A stretch of DNA of 64,000 nt from Marchantia polymorpha subsp. ruderalis (lineage: Eukaryota > Streptophyta > Marchantiopsida > Marchantiales > Marchantiaceae), in NCBI GenBank assembly GCA_037833965.1, contig AP031352.1:10210501-10274500 (forward strand), in the 5' to 3' direction. The notes below the pieces were generated by a model. That model was not told the origin of the DNA. It worked only from the letters and a program-made list of their open reading frames with translations, and made no database searches. The position numbers and the translations under genes were made by a program. This document shows positions 33,098 to 45,310 of the stretch, in pieces (the stretch's first letter is position 1; the number at the start of each line of letters is the position of its first letter).

Positions 33098-33755
33098 CGG
33101 AACAGGACCCAAGGAGCCGATGCAGAAGGTAAAATATACGCCCGGATCTGAATATTATTTCAATGAGTAAATTGTACCTGTGTTCTCCACCTTTTATTGT
33201 TGGAGAAATTTGGTGTACTTATTTTCTGTCTTTGTAATTGGTATGGACCTTCACAGGTAAGCATTCGGATGCCATCCGGTCGTAACCCTGTTATTGGAGA
33301 CAAGTTCAGTATTCGGCATGGACAGAAGGGTGTGCTCTCACAGCATATTGACATGCCATTTTCAGCTGTTACTGGAATGCGACATGGTCTCATTATCAAT
33401 CCCCACGCCTTTCTATTCCGTATGACGATGCTCTTGTAATCAATGGCTGCGAAGGTAACTCCTGAAACGAAGTTATAGTGCTATTCGATGATCAATCATC
33501 TGACGTTTTAGGTAGGAACAATGCGGTGCGTTTTGTTTATAAGAAACAGGATACGTCAGGTTTACGAGCGGCTCAACTTTTCTCAGGTTGGCGTTTTAAA
33601 GGGAAGATTATAAATGCTACTCCATTTCAAAAGTGCGTTGCCCACTCGAAGAGCAGCCATAAAAACAAGGATGAGTCTCTTGTCGACAAGTATGGAAAGC
33701 AGTTGAAGGAATACGGTTTCAATTACCATGGCACAGAAGTCATTAAATTGCATCT
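33048..33755 (+). pseudogene. Decayed fragment of RNA polymerase I second-largest subunit (NRPA2-like)
   Basis: Three exon-like pieces keep the order of the RPA2/RPB2-type subunit. Piece 1 (33048-33128) reads KGGDRAVVDFVAAVG. Piece 2 (33257-33454) reads RNPVIGDKF, RHGQKGV, IDMPFSAVTGM, LIINPHAF and SMAAK. Piece 3 (33587-33755) reads NATPF and YGFNYHGTEV. GT-AG intron boundaries remain at 33129/33256 and 33455/33586, so this is not a processed copy. Family members read LWPDIDMPF and LLESMAAK; here the LWPD is missing and the Glu codon is a stop (33437-33439). The join to piece 3 is also out of phase. No upstream or downstream exons are seen. The original enzyme transcribes rDNA in the nucleolus. 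Confidence 0.85.
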
Positions 33756-33759
33756 AACT

Positions 33760-34610
33760 TACATCGTCACATATCATTGAAATTCTTTAACACCTTGCAA
33801 AAATTTAACCGGAATCTGCTCCAGGCTAAACATCTTTGGATCTAAGACTCAATTCCACCCTACAGATCCTAAAGCACAAAAAAGTTCATGGCCACGGAAA
33901 TTTGCAACAGAGAGCTCGGACCTTCGTTGGTATGATGAAAGAAGTAGTCGACATGGGAAGCAGGAAACTGCAGAACGGAGAGCTTGAATGAACCGACTTC
34001 AGAGCTTAGTAAGTTTGACGGAATTGTGGACCAACCTTTTTGCCATGATGCCAACCCTGTGCAGAAGAATGAAAGCATCTAAAGATCACCACAGGACCTG
34101 GTGATGGAGGGAATATTAGACATCATACGTAACGGGAATATTTTCATATTACACTCATCGGTTAATCGGTTCCTGCAGGCACGGCATCTGATCTCATCGA
34201 GGGGCGAAAAAGCGCAACACACTGCAGTTTAATTCTCATCGAGGCGCTTCTCACAGAAAAAAAGAGCCTTTGATAAACAATCGCCTCATTCGCCTTCGAT
34301 GGTCGATATGACACCACTCTGTCAGGAGGATATTTCCAATTCAGGAGATAATTAATTTACAAGACTGCTGCCAAAATCTTCCTATGAACTCCTCTCGATC
34401 GCTCATAAACTAATGGTTTCCCTATACAAAAAAGAGTCACCCTCGGCCGTCGCTCTACAGTTGGTAACAGAAAATGCCACTGTCTGTCGACAATGGACAT
34501 CATGAAATTCCTGATTTCATTGCTGAGCCTGGGGTGCTACAACTATCGAGCTCGGAACATCGCGAGGCAGTTTCTGAAGTTCAGATTCCAGCTTCACAGG
34601 CAGGAGGAGG
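33760..34610. other. Spacer
   Basis: This is AT-leaning DNA between the NRPA2 fragment and the stop of the minus-strand membrane-protein gene. I see no gene or repeat. Part of it is presumably the 3' UTR of that gene. Confidence 0.5.
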
Positions 34611-34615
34611 AGGCT

Positions 34616-36565
34616 TCATGATGAACTGCGGTCGCTCTCGGCTGCATGAGCCTCAGAGTCTGCGTCGCCTACCGCCCGAGGTTTTTCTTCTTCATTTGGA
34701 TTGGGAGGTTCGGATTCAGAATCGCGGTCAGGAGATTTAGAAATGCGTTCCGCAGCCGGAGGGTCCGAGCCATGCCGATCGTCGTCAGGAGCATGAGAAT
34801 TCTCAGCCGAGGCCGAATCCAGCCCGCCGCTGTGCACCATGAGCGTGAGCTGCGCGGGGAAGAAAGGCTCGAGGAGCCCGTAGCTCACCATGGCGTTGAA
34901 GGCGACGAGGAAGAGCCACTTGGCGACGAGAATGGCGAACGAGCGAACGACGAGATTCTGAAGGGGCCCGATCAAGGATGTGAGCGTCCCCAGGTCCCCC
35001 CCGCCGCCGTTGTCCATGCGGCAGAACCTGAAGGCGAAGCAGAAGAGCTCGCGGGCGAGGGCCGGCTGCACCACGAACCGGTCCACCGAGTGGACAACCT
35101 GCGATCGCCGGTCAGTCCACCAGGCCGAGTGCTCGCGGAAAGTCGAGCTCCGAAGGCCGACCCACTCGCCCACGTTGTAAATCAGCCCGTCCAGCACGTG
35201 CCGGTATACCTTGCGCCACGAGAGGAAGACCAGCAGTCCCCCGCCGACGGAGAAGATCAAGCACTTGACCACGTACTGCACGCCCACCCCGCCCAGCTGG
35301 TCCCGAGCCTGCTGCCGAACCAGCCAGAACACGCCCAGGAACTGCGCCAGCAGCTCCAGAATGTCCCGGACCGTGAACACCACGTCGTCCAGGTCACCGC
35401 ACAGGCTTACGTGGTACCAGGACACTGCGCCCCCGAAGAGTAGAGTAAACGTCAGGGCGGAGTCGCTCTCGTCGCGTGCCGCGACGAGAGCCCACAAGGC
35501 CAGCACGAAGCACGAGGCTACGGCCCGAGCCGCGAAGTCGTAGAGGACCGCGAGGCGCTCGGTGTCGACGATCCACCGGACCTGAGGAGCGGACCCGAGC
35601 CAGCGAGGCCTGGGGCTCTCGAGCCACTTGTGGGCGTGGATCCGGATGTCGAGCTTCAGGAGCTCGATCTTCTCGGGGATGCACCACGAGCAGAACATGT
35701 ACATGCCGAGGCGGATGCCCAGGCGCTTGAAGTCGAAGACGAGGCTCGGGAGGCTGAAGCTGTTCTTCGAGAAGGTGTTGAGGCCGAAGAGCAGCAGCTC
35801 CCGAGCCACGGTGGGCATGCCGACGAGGCGCATGCTGGCGCTCCCGAGCTCCAGGTACGGGTCGGTCCGGCGGTCCGGAGAGTACTGGAACCCCGCGGAC
35901 CCGACCCCGATCCACTCCCCGACCCGGTCGAAGGCCCGCGTCAGGCCCACGTAGATGATTCTCCAGGCCAGCAGGAGGACGAACCCGCCGCCCACCGAGA
36001 GCAGCAGAAACTGGCCCAGGCCCAGCTCGCCGCGAAAGATGTCGCGGCCGGCGGCGAACTTGCTCACGACCCAGAGCCCCAGGAACTTCCCGGCGAGCTC
36101 CGGCACGCCGGCGACGATGGGGTGCTCGGCCTGCGGGTCGGCCCCGTAGACGCCGATCCACCAGTTCAGGCCGCCGCCGAACAGGCTCGTGAAGGCGGCG
36201 AGGCTCTTGAGCAGGTCGCCGGCCACGGTGCTCCAGGGGACGCAGCAGTCCTGGCAGTCGTCGGACGAGCTGCCCGACTGCTGCTGCACGAAGCGCACCC
36301 AGATCGCCACGAGGAATGTGAGCCCGGTGATTCGAGCCAGAATGTCGTATGTCACCGCCAGCGCCGTGGTGCTGATCTTCCATCGCACTCGCGGCGTGAT
36401 GTAGGCCGCGTTCCAGCGCGGTCGAGGCTGCTCGATCCACCGCTGCGTGTACAGCACATCGTCCCACCACGCCCTCGCCGTGCTCTCGATCCTCACATCT
36501 CTGTTCGTCGCCTGGAACTGGTTCCTCATCATGCTCGCGTTCCAATCCATCGCGGCTCGGCTCAA
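34616..36565 (-). CDS. Polytopic membrane protein with internal duplication (unknown family)
   Basis: This is an intronless ORF of 649 residues, much richer in G+C than its surroundings. Two halves are clearly homologous. WIEQPRPRW/WLESPRPRW, VRWKISTTALAVTYDILAR/VRWIVDTERLAVLYDFAAR, LSVGGG...LAWRIIYVGL/FSVGGG...LSWRKVYRHVL, VGEWIGV/VGEWVGL and VARELLLF/LARELFCF recur in order, at about residues 40-270 and 310-510. Each half has several hydrophobic segments, so the protein should span a membrane many times. The last ~65 residues are a hydrophilic, Asp/Glu/Ser/Pro-rich tail. The start at 36565 is the first Met; Met6, Met12 or Met13 are alternatives. I do not recognise the family, and transport or scaffold roles would be guesses. 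Confidence 0.75.
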   Translation of the reverse strand: MSRAAMDWNASMMRNQFQATNRDVRIESTARAWWDDVLYTQRWIEQPRPRWNAAYITPRVRWKISTTALAVTYDILARITGLTFLVAIWVRFVQQQSGSSSDDCQDCCVPWSTVAGDLLKSLAAFTSLFGGGLNWWIGVYGADPQAEHPIVAGVPELAGKFLGLWVVSKFAAGRDIFRGELGLGQFLLLSVGGGFVLLLAWRIIYVGLTRAFDRVGEWIGVGSAGFQYSPDRRTDPYLELGSASMRLVGMPTVARELLLFGLNTFSKNSFSLPSLVFDFKRLGIRLGMYMFCSWCIPEKIELLKLDIRIHAHKWLESPRPRWLGSAPQVRWIVDTERLAVLYDFAARAVASCFVLALWALVAARDESDSALTFTLLFGGAVSWYHVSLCGDLDDVVFTVRDILELLAQFLGVFWLVRQQARDQLGGVGVQYVVKCLIFSVGGGLLVFLSWRKVYRHVLDGLIYNVGEWVGLRSSTFREHSAWWTDRRSQVVHSVDRFVVQPALARELFCFAFRFCRMDNGGGGDLGTLTSLIGPLQNLVVRSFAILVAKWLFLVAFNAMVSYGLLEPFFPAQLTLMVHSGGLDSASAENSHAPDDDRHGSDPPAAERISKSPDRDSESEPPNPNEEEKPRAVGDADSEAHAAESDRSSS

Positions 36566-36569
36566 TAAT

Positions 36570-39500
36570 CAATGCCACACACAATCGATCGATCGAGCAA
36601 GCAAGCAAACAAATATGCACACGAACAACCAGAATTGCAGGCTTGCAGGCTTGCTGATCGACGATCGATTGGACGAATGAGGAGAGACAATTTTACGAGG
36701 GTGGTGTCCAAATTATCTCCACCTTCACCTTCACCTCTGCCTCCTCCGCCCAAATGATCATGGTCGGAAGCTGAAGCTCCACATAGATGGGCTCACATTG
36801 CTAAGTCGAAGAAGAAGCCCATCCATGTAGAACGAGAGCGTGGGTATGAAAGTGGAAGCAACGTCGGGCATGTTCTTCTTTCAGCATCTTCATGCTTCGA
36901 GCGGATGATGATCGATCAGTCGCTGCTGAAACCATCGTTCTCACCTGCGGCATATTACTATGTCCAGGAGCAGCACCTGTGTTCGTTTGCCCTCAGCTTC
37001 TTCTCGACGCAACACTAATGTCGCCCACTTCAGATTTCGGAAGCGACTGTACTGATTATGAGGAACGCCTAATCTCTTCGTGGTGCCTGTGTCTATGTAA
37101 TAGACTCTCTATCTAACTGTCTACACCAGATCTAGATCTATGGGATTTGACGAGAGCACAGCTCCTTGGTTTTGAGCGAGGTGAGTGAGCACAGTTCGAA
37201 GGTGGAATTGAACAAGCAAAGCGCTGGGACAGCGTGCAATCCAAGCATGAGTTCAACACGTAGGATAGAGTGCAGGATCGATGATTCATGACACCGTTTT
37301 CTCAGAATAATGCGTTCGATGGAATTTATCATACCGTATTTAGCTCCTCACATGAGTGCAAGGATGGACAGTGCAAGAGAAGTAGGGAATGCGTGTGTCG
37401 CGAGTCATAGATCTTGCACTCTCGATCCACGATCTCTGCAGGTGCAGCACAACCTGCAGCAGTTTACGTCCAGATTCTGCATCTGTGCTCCGTGCGCGGC
37501 TGCTTTCGGTGGGGTCAACTCACATGCATATGAACTTGCAGTTAGTCCTTTGCTGACTAGCTCTGCCTCCCTCTGTCTCGGGCTCCCCTCAGCTCAGAGA
37601 CGGGTTACAACCCTTGCAGCTGTGGATCAACATCTCCTTTCCATCTCCAGGTCTTTTGGCTTTGTTCACGTTGACTTAAGGGGCGACGTTCACAGATGCG
37701 TTTCTCTGCTATAGATCGTTTCTGCTTAGACGTCTGGCGGTATTGGCCTCAGAACGTGGACGAGCATTGTTACTCTCCATGACCTGGATGACAACTGTCA
37801 CATCTGCTTACGGGTCTGTAAAGACCAACTGAATCTTCCGAGGCTTAGGAAGAAAGTCACCTTCCTTCCATCATGACGATCATCACTTCTAGAGGGAAGA
37901 CGTACTTCTTCAAAGTACAGGGAATTTACTGTCTATTTCCCAAAGACGATGACCTCACTGATTTGGTGTACCACGTATCTCGGCGTGAGTAGTAGAGGAA
38001 GGTGGCTGATGAATGGCCATGGACACAGCAGGCGCCGAGCAAAGTGGGAAAGAGACGAGGCGGCAGCTGGGGCATATGAGGCAGTAGAGGAGATCGTGTT
38101 TCTCCGGGATCTGGATGTGATCCAGGAGTGCTTGGTAAGCGATGATGTGTGGTTGCGGAGAGGAGAATTGACTTCTGATTCGCCAGTGTTACTGCTCTGG
38201 ATTCTCAGGATTCAGAGTTTTTCTTGTTCACAAATGGGGACTTGTTAAAAGCTTCTTGGATCCAGTGCTCTCGGAGGTCAACTCATGTGTCGGATCAATG
38301 GGAGAGCTGACTGAGCACGTCAACCAAGTTCATTGCCGGTCGTTCATTGATTTGTTTCTGCTGCTTGTCTAGCTCGCAGTCATCAAAAAAGGTATAAGCA
38401 CTCACGATGCCGTGGTGCATATTGACCTCCATCAACAGTGACATCCTTACTGTATGATTGAGGGTGTGGGCAATATCGTAAGCACGGGCTCCAACATGCA
38501 TGTAAGTCACACACACGAAAGTTACTTCTCACTCCTTGCCTAAAATGGTGTTTCGTATCTAGATTTCCTCATAAAATTGGAGGTTTCCGAACTCCAAACT
38601 GTCAAAGCTTCGAGTATATAACACACCTTGCTAGCTCAAAGCTCGAAAACCTCGGGCTTGCATCATTTCATGTTTACTTATGTCAAGATGGTTATCTATT
38701 CACACTTCGGGTGCTTAGACACCATCATATCCAAGCAGCAAAATCATAGTACTTGATTCCCGACCTATACATCGAAGTTGCATATCTTTTGGCTTTTTTT
38801 GCTGTTCTGATGAACAAAACGAATTCATAACCCCCAAATCCTAAAATATGAATTGAATTCGTAATCCGCTTTCTGCCAACTGCTGGGTCGTCTGATGGGC
38901 ATCTGGAGAGTATACTGAAATCTGATATGGTCAGTGATAGTTCATCACTTCACTCGATGGGTTGAATGAGGCCTTTCCAACTTTTACTGTAATGCATCGT
39001 CAAGTCCATCGGTGGAAAACCTGGTTCAGTTCCTCGGCTTCTCAGGTAGGATCTACCTGTACTTCAGAAATCCGAGATCATCAAGTGGATCTTACCTGAG
39101 AGTACAACTCTGTTCTAGTTTCCCATGAAAACTTCAAATGGTCGGCAATGAATACACTGTCGTCTATTCACCACAACATGCCTTCAAGTTCGGAGGATCC
39201 ATCCTCGCTCCGAACCACACGAGAGCATTAAGCAAGTAGTGTTCCAGATGTAATGAGAAGATCCCAATGATAAGTGGACCTGTGGACTTTTGCTTAGGAG
39301 AGAACATCACAAAGTTTCAATCGCAACTTCTACACAATAACTAACACAATTCACCATCCTTGTATTAAGTACTACATGAGGGGATGGACCCATACTAGAG
39401 AGGTCCTTAAATACTAACGAGTAAGCTTAGGGTTTAGGAAATTTCCCAAGAAACATCCCAATCCACTGTTTCGCAGATGTGACACACAAAACCCAGCTAT

Positions 39501-39680
39501 GCCACTAAGACGTATAATCTTCAACTATCCGATTCACAACACACACCCACATTTATAGCAAAGTCCTACTCAAAATTTTCCTAATCTAACACGTTTACAT
39601 AGTTTTTTTCAACTTGTCATGATTAACCCGATCTAGGCAATTTGTTACATCTAGATTGTGTAAAGAGTGAATACCATTTG
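36570..39680. other. Intergenic region
   Basis: There are no convincing genes here. A stretch at 37990-38140 has somewhat coding-like sequence ending at a GTAAGC donor-like site, but no family match and no supported partner exon. The rest is AT-leaning spacer with short random frames. Confidence 0.4.
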
Positions 39681-39689
39681 TCCCAAAGA

Positions 39690-40030
39690 TTTTTTTATTT
39701 CATAATGTCCAAACCACTTGGGTAGTATTTTTGTAAACTCTACAAAAATGCCTTGAATCGTATATCATCACCAAATCTCTGGTTTTGAACACCAAATCTC
39801 CAGTTTTGTGCACCCGCTTTTTTACCTTCGCATCCCACGCTTTCTTCATTTTTGCTTGAGCATCTTCAATAGCTTGCCTTGTTTGCAATTGTACCTCGTC
39901 CAATTCGTTAAATTGAAGTAATCACCGTTGTTGAGACTCATCCAGATACAACCTTGCTTTAAGAGCATTGGGAAGTTCATGAGTGAGTTTTTGCTTTGAG
40001 CATATTCATTTTTGTTCCAATTTGATTTCA
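39690..40030 (-). mobile_element. Ty3/gypsy integrase C-terminal remnant
   Basis: The minus-strand translation has the pattern found just after the integrase core in plant gypsy elements (LDEVQLQTRQAIEDAQ, KKAWDAKVKKRV, GDLV, IYDSRH). It is a small, worn piece with several breaks and no LTRs that I can find, so it is old compared with family A. Confidence 0.7.
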
Positions 40031-40039
40031 TAAGAATAT

Positions 40040-41140
40040 TGACATCCTTAGATGAAAAGAAAATAATTATTTGATCATGGAGAGATGATAATTAGTGCTG
40101 AGATTATTTACTTTGAGTAATTACATCAAATTAAAGCAGTTTGTATAGGAATATTATCTTAAAGTCACTACAAAGAAAGTATTATCTAATCTAAGATGTG
40201 AACAATTTGTGGGTAGATATATGGTATGTGCTTATGTTCTAGCTTCATTTAAAACCTCTACACCATAGATAAAAACTATATTGATTATAGAGCTTGGTTA
40301 TCTTTAGAATTAGTAATATATAGTAAATGTAATTTCTATCATAAAACATCATTATTATGCGTAAATCAAGCTTCATATACATCTATCAATATGTTATTCA
40401 AGCTTGAGCATTTATGAAAATTAGTTGAGTTGATGCTTGACAACTAAATGATGCAATTTAAACTTTTAAAACTTTGATTTATAAACCATGCATTTGGATT
40501 AAATGTGGAGTCATATAAGTGCTGAATTTTTTGAAAGATTTCAAAATTTGTATGATTGAATATGACTAAATCCTAATGCTAACTAAATTATCATCTTGCT
40601 AATACAGATATGTTTTAAAATTGAAGGGGAGAATAAAAAATTTTGTCTTCGAATAAAGTCATGTGAAAACAAGAATATCTGGATATTATGATTATCCATG
40701 ACTTAGTTAGAAAGGAAAATTATAATTTCTTCTCAAAATTTTTCTAGATATGATGGAGATGTAGACTTACTTCCATAACATCTTCATGTTTGAACCAAGA
40801 GGGGTTCTCAAAATAGGTTCTCATGTCAAGATTTAAAATTATGTTTGATGCTTAACATAGTAGAATGTTGTCTTGTGCTATCGATTGATTAAAAATTTCA
40901 ATTTGCAATGTTTATGTTGGTAGTTAAACTTAATTTTTACAAGCGTGAGCCTACCTCTCATATAGTGAGTGTGATCTTGGTTTAGAGTATGAAACAAAGA
41001 ATTTATTCCATTGTATCCAGGGTTAACCTCCGTAGGTTTACATATCTAAAATAATAGGGTTAAAAGATATGATAATGTATACAAACAGAATGTTTTACCT
41101 CTGACACATTCTTTCAATGGCTGGCTGCATCCACTGCAGC
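40040..41140. other. AT-rich spacer
   Basis: This is strongly AT-rich DNA with no ORF above about 60 codons that looks real. It may be the rest of an old element, but no structure supports that. Confidence 0.4.
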
Positions 41141-42068
41141 AGCCACCATCGTCACTCAATATTGAACACAAGGGGTCACTGTCACGGAGGTGTCCATGAG
41201 CTCTCATTCGAACATTCACATCTTCGAAGATCGAAGATAATCCGAGTCCACAGATGAGGAACCGCGCGGATTGGACTGAATCCCGACGAGTCGAGATGAA
41301 GTAAATTCCGAATCAGAAAGAGTTGCAAACGAACAAACGGCACCAGATTAATGTCGTACATGCTTATGATTCTGGAAGTGGTTCTACGAATCAAAGAACA
41401 GAGGAAAATCAGCGACACATGATAAGCTAAATTCGCGAGCTGAAGAAGGCTTATTATGCAGATTTCATACGCTACATCTCTGAGATTCCGGTGGGTTTTG
41501 CAGCCTAACGCATTGCGTCTCTTGACTTTCGATCGACTGCTTCTGGAAGATTTCATCGTGATGTTCGTATCCGTATCCCTTGCTGCTCAATTTATGAAGA
41601 TGGTCGATAGCAATATACGATCCCGACATGAATACAGAAGACCCCAAGAACGCACAGATCCATCTTCAGTCTGTGAATGCCGTTCATAGATCGATCGAAG
41701 AAAATTGCCACGAAGTGAAAGTGATGATTGTGGTAGAGCAGTGCAAGGGCGGATTACAAGAGCTCACCAGCAGCCTCGGCAATGCATTGAGTTGTGGCAG
41801 CTGGAATTCGCCCATGGATTGATACCTAGGCGTAATTTGTGATCGATCGACACAATTAGCCGAAGGGTAGAGCTCGTTTCGCTCTTCTTACATTTCCCAG
41901 AAGGGCCCTAGCCACAGGATGGATTTTGGAGTATCCAAATAAACTGAGGATCAATCTCCACATGTTTTCAATTTACGCAATTGGAAGCCAGTACCTTCAA
42001 AACTTAGACAGACAAGCCCAAACATTTCGAAGCATAGCACATGGAGACCGTCGACTTCCGATGTACTC

Positions 42069-43091
42069 ATGTCCAAGCGATCGGGCTCGTATGTCATCGA
42101 AGTTTTCGAATTTACTGGTGGAACTAATCGAGTGAAATCTGAGCAGCCTCAGGAGAGGCGACTCAGTCAGTCGTGGGAGATGACCAGAATTGAAGAGCAT
42201 CAAGAATCCGGACCAGGAAGATCAGCTTCAGTGGGCTCGACGCGAGCGAGCTCACCGGGAGAGCAGGGCACCATAGATACTCCGAGCACTTACGATTCAG
42301 ATGGACAGGTGGAGGAAGATCGACCTCCGCCGCCAGCCTACATCACATTACCAGTGTCACCTTTGAAGAGGCGCCTCGTGATTCTGGACATGAATGGTCT
42401 TCTGTGCCACATCAACCACAACAAGTGGTTCCGAACCAACAATGTGGTGCCGCACGGGAAGCTGGGAGCTCACAAGTCGTGGGTCGCGAGGCCGCACTTG
42501 TGCGAGTTTCTCAGGGAGGTGACGCAGGTCGTGGACCTGGCCATTTGGACGAGCAGGACAGAGTCCAATCTGGCCCGACTTCTGCAGCAGATGTCGGCCT
42601 ACTTACCTGAAAACTTCAGCGAGACGATATGGCAGCTTTTGGATCAATCATACTGCTATCCCCTGCCTCAAGCCGACGCCAATTATCCTCTGTGGCTCAA
42701 GCCTCTGAACATCATCGAGGAGATGAGTGACCACAAGGTGGCCAACTGCTTGCTCGTCGATGACTCGCCGCTCAAAAACGCAATGAACCATCCCCATAAC
42801 GCCATCCATCCGCCCACTTTCTCTCCCTTGAAACAAGACGACGATTACCTCTCGACTTATCTCTTGCCGTTCTTGAAAAAATTCGCCCGATCCCCTCAAC
42901 CTGTGACACATTTCGTGCGATCCAACTGGCCAGAATCCTCCGACGTTTTCCGACTTCTTGCAAACTATTGGGGCAAAAACCTTCCCAGTATACTCTTCTC
43001 TCAAGTCAGGGATCAGGCTGAAGTAGAAAAGCTGCGACAGCAAGTTCTTGCTGAAGGAGACATGGCTGCAGCAGCAGCAGCCGAGCTTTAG
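42069..43091 (+). CDS. FCP1/NIF-domain (HAD superfamily) protein, plant DxN type
   Basis: This single-exon ORF of 340 residues has a disordered N-terminus (1-100; Ser/Glu/Pro-rich) followed by an FCP1-homology domain (about 103-285). Motif I is LDMNGLLCH (about 105-113), motif II IWTSR (about 160), a Lys in WLKPLNIIEE, and motif IV LLVDDSPLKN (about 230). Members act as phosphatases of the RNA polymerase II C-terminal domain and other targets through DxDx(T/V). Here the second Asp is Asn, as I recall for a group of plant homologues that read LDLNG. The first Asp may still be phosphorylated, but turnover could be weak. A poly-Ala tail follows a short helix. An alternative start is Met38 (42180). 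Confidence 0.85.
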   Translation: MSKRSGSYVIEVFEFTGGTNRVKSEQPQERRLSQSWEMTRIEEHQESGPGRSASVGSTRASSPGEQGTIDTPSTYDSDGQVEEDRPPPPAYITLPVSPLKRRLVILDMNGLLCHINHNKWFRTNNVVPHGKLGAHKSWVARPHLCEFLREVTQVVDLAIWTSRTESNLARLLQQMSAYLPENFSETIWQLLDQSYCYPLPQADANYPLWLKPLNIIEEMSDHKVANCLLVDDSPLKNAMNHPHNAIHPPTFSPLKQDDDYLSTYLLPFLKKFARSPQPVTHFVRSNWPESSDVFRLLANYWGKNLPSILFSQVRDQAEVEKLRQQVLAEGDMAAAAAAEL

Positions 43092-43099
43092 TCCCATAT

Positions 43100-45305
43100 T
43101 TTCACGATAAATTGGGCTGGATTGTGGTGCATGACAGAATTAGCAGATCAGTTCCTCTTTGCTGAGGAAATGTAAGGAGAAGAGTGCTCAATGAGCTCCA
43201 CTTGTGAGTTGAAACTCACTCGAAATCCTAGCCAACATGTATATAGGAACTTCTGGATGTGAGGAATAAATGCCTACATCAGAGTTCATTTCCAGACGTG
43301 CTCTTGGATGCTATGAACAATTTTCACGAAAACTCTGTAGCCGTCTGTTCTAAATTTCTGAAGTGCTTTCCTCGTTCCGAGCTTCCTGCTCGCGTCTCCT
43401 CCTGAAATTCGCTTTGAATGTTCAAAAGTGCAGAGTTTGTTTCTACCCTACCGCACTCATATAACATTCTCTTTTCAGAATTCTGCCAGCTTCGATTTAT
43501 CCTGACGGTTATGTCTCGGAGTCAAATCTTCTCGCACATGCGACCCGCCTGACGTCTAGAGTGCGCTTTGCCACCGCTGGAAGGATCAGAGCGTGCATCT
43601 TCATACTATACCTTCTTGCAAGTTTCATGTTTATCCTTGATATTCTGATTCATACGTGCACTGTGACTTGTATGACTGACTAACTCATGCCTCCATGGTG
43701 CTCATCCTGGTGCTGCGAGCAAGTCAAGCGTGTCCAGAAAAAGGTTCACAATCTCTCTGTCTAACGTGAACTTGATAGGTTATCCGTAGCCCGTCATAAT
43801 GACAAGGATTTTGCACAGGAGTATTGTGGGTGTCCATGCTCGTCCGCGAGTTTGTAAAAGGTGATAATCACATCATACTCGCTCGAGTGATCTGTTGGGA
43901 TACCTACCGACAAGGTCACCAGATGGAAAATTTCTGTAAGAAAGCTCTGGTTCCTGAATTTTTGTTCCTGGTGTATCGTTAATACTTCTTGGACCTTCTG
44001 ATTGACAACTCGTGGAGTCCAAGTCCTCGCGATTCAGGTTGAGCCCAGTCGTGTTGGTCCTCCGCAGAGATTCATCGAATTCACTACACTTGGCTGCTAT
44101 TGTCACCTGAGCTCTGCAGTCCTGCGGGGTTCAGCTCAGCTGCAGACTCAGATCGAAACAAGCAGCGACAATGTTTTCATGAGAGAGAAGATGCCGATCC
44201 TGTACACATCGACAATGTTACATCGATGGCGCTGCGAGACGCGACAAAGCTGCGCACGTTTGTTCTGACCGTAGCGGCTCAGAAAGAACCCGCTCGCCAA
44301 ATCCAATAGTTGTGTCCCAGCTCTTGATCCAAGAGCTGTACTTTGAGAATCTCTTTGGGAGGAAGTTTATCACTCACTAACAAGAATTGCCTCTCAGTTA
44401 CAGAAACATTTGAGAGGCTTCGATTGAACTGATCAAATCGATGAAGTGATTTCAGCACAACGAGCAGCAACTCACTAAGGCTCCAAGCCATCAAGCTGAG
44501 TCCATATTGTGAGATAAGCAATATTCATTAGAGGAAATCCACCATATCTACCAACTTGAACAGTTCTGATTCTGAGGACTCTCTCATCGATTCCGAAGAT
44601 ACCTTCGGTGAGGCCCACAAATTGATTGGCGTGTGGACTGACGTCTAGCTTTTGCTCACACACGGGGAATCATGCCCGTGCCTAGGTTGGGAATTATAAA
44701 ACTCTGCACTAGTGTAATAGTCAGTACCTTTTAGTGCAGATTCGAACAGTTGGCCAGTCGATGCTCTCCGGACTAGTCACATCACAGTCCATGTCCCTCA
44801 TCAAATTTGACCAAACGGATGTGATGACATTTGTACGAGACCGCGTGTGCGCAAGTCAAGCGCCAATTGAATAATTTCTTTTCAACAACTCAGTCTTCGG
44901 GTTTCTCGTCACCTCTTGCCCCTTGCTGGCAAGACTTATCCGAAGAAATATTGACCTGGGTACACTTGAGTACACATCTTCACCAGATGTGGTGTGCTCA
45001 CTGGCGACGTCGGTCCGCTGCAGTGACCAACATCGGGAAAATAAATGTCCACTTTTCCGGAATCGATTGTGGATAATCGGGCAAGCCAAAAATAAGCGTA
45101 GAAAATACCTTTGCGCGAATGGCATAATTGATCCATACTTTATCTGGAGCAGGAATCGTGGAGGCATCATGGAATCACGAATCATCGACTGAACTGGTCT
45201 ATAAGTTGGCATTCTCGAACTCGAGAGCTTCAGGAATTGCAGTTGTGAGGACTTAATCACTGACTGAACTTCAGAGAGGTGGAAGGCTGAAGAAGTTCGA
45301 CAGGT
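43100..45305. other. Intergenic region
   Basis: This is the spacer between two plus-strand genes. Two overlapping minus-strand frames (44279-44521 and 44475-44663) look mildly protein-like, but I recognise neither and see no gene structure that joins them. The stretch before 45311 should hold the promoter of the EG45 gene, but no clear TATA box at the right distance stands out. Confidence 0.4.
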
Positions 45306-45310
45306 TTTAC

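Noticed and set aside
35394-36620. 408-codon minus-strand and 312-codon plus-strand frames over the membrane-protein gene
   Set aside because: Both are GC-rich shadows of the 649-residue frame, with Arg/Pro/Gly/Ala-biased sequence and no domain; the chosen frame has internal duplication and hydrophobic segments.
37949-38248. Possible exon ending at a GTAAGC donor
   Set aside because: Frame and acceptor are ambiguous and there is no partner exon or homology.
44279-44663. Two overlapping minus-strand frames with protein-like sequence
   Set aside because: No family recognised, no splice sites that join them sensibly, and no start context; left as unexplained spacer.
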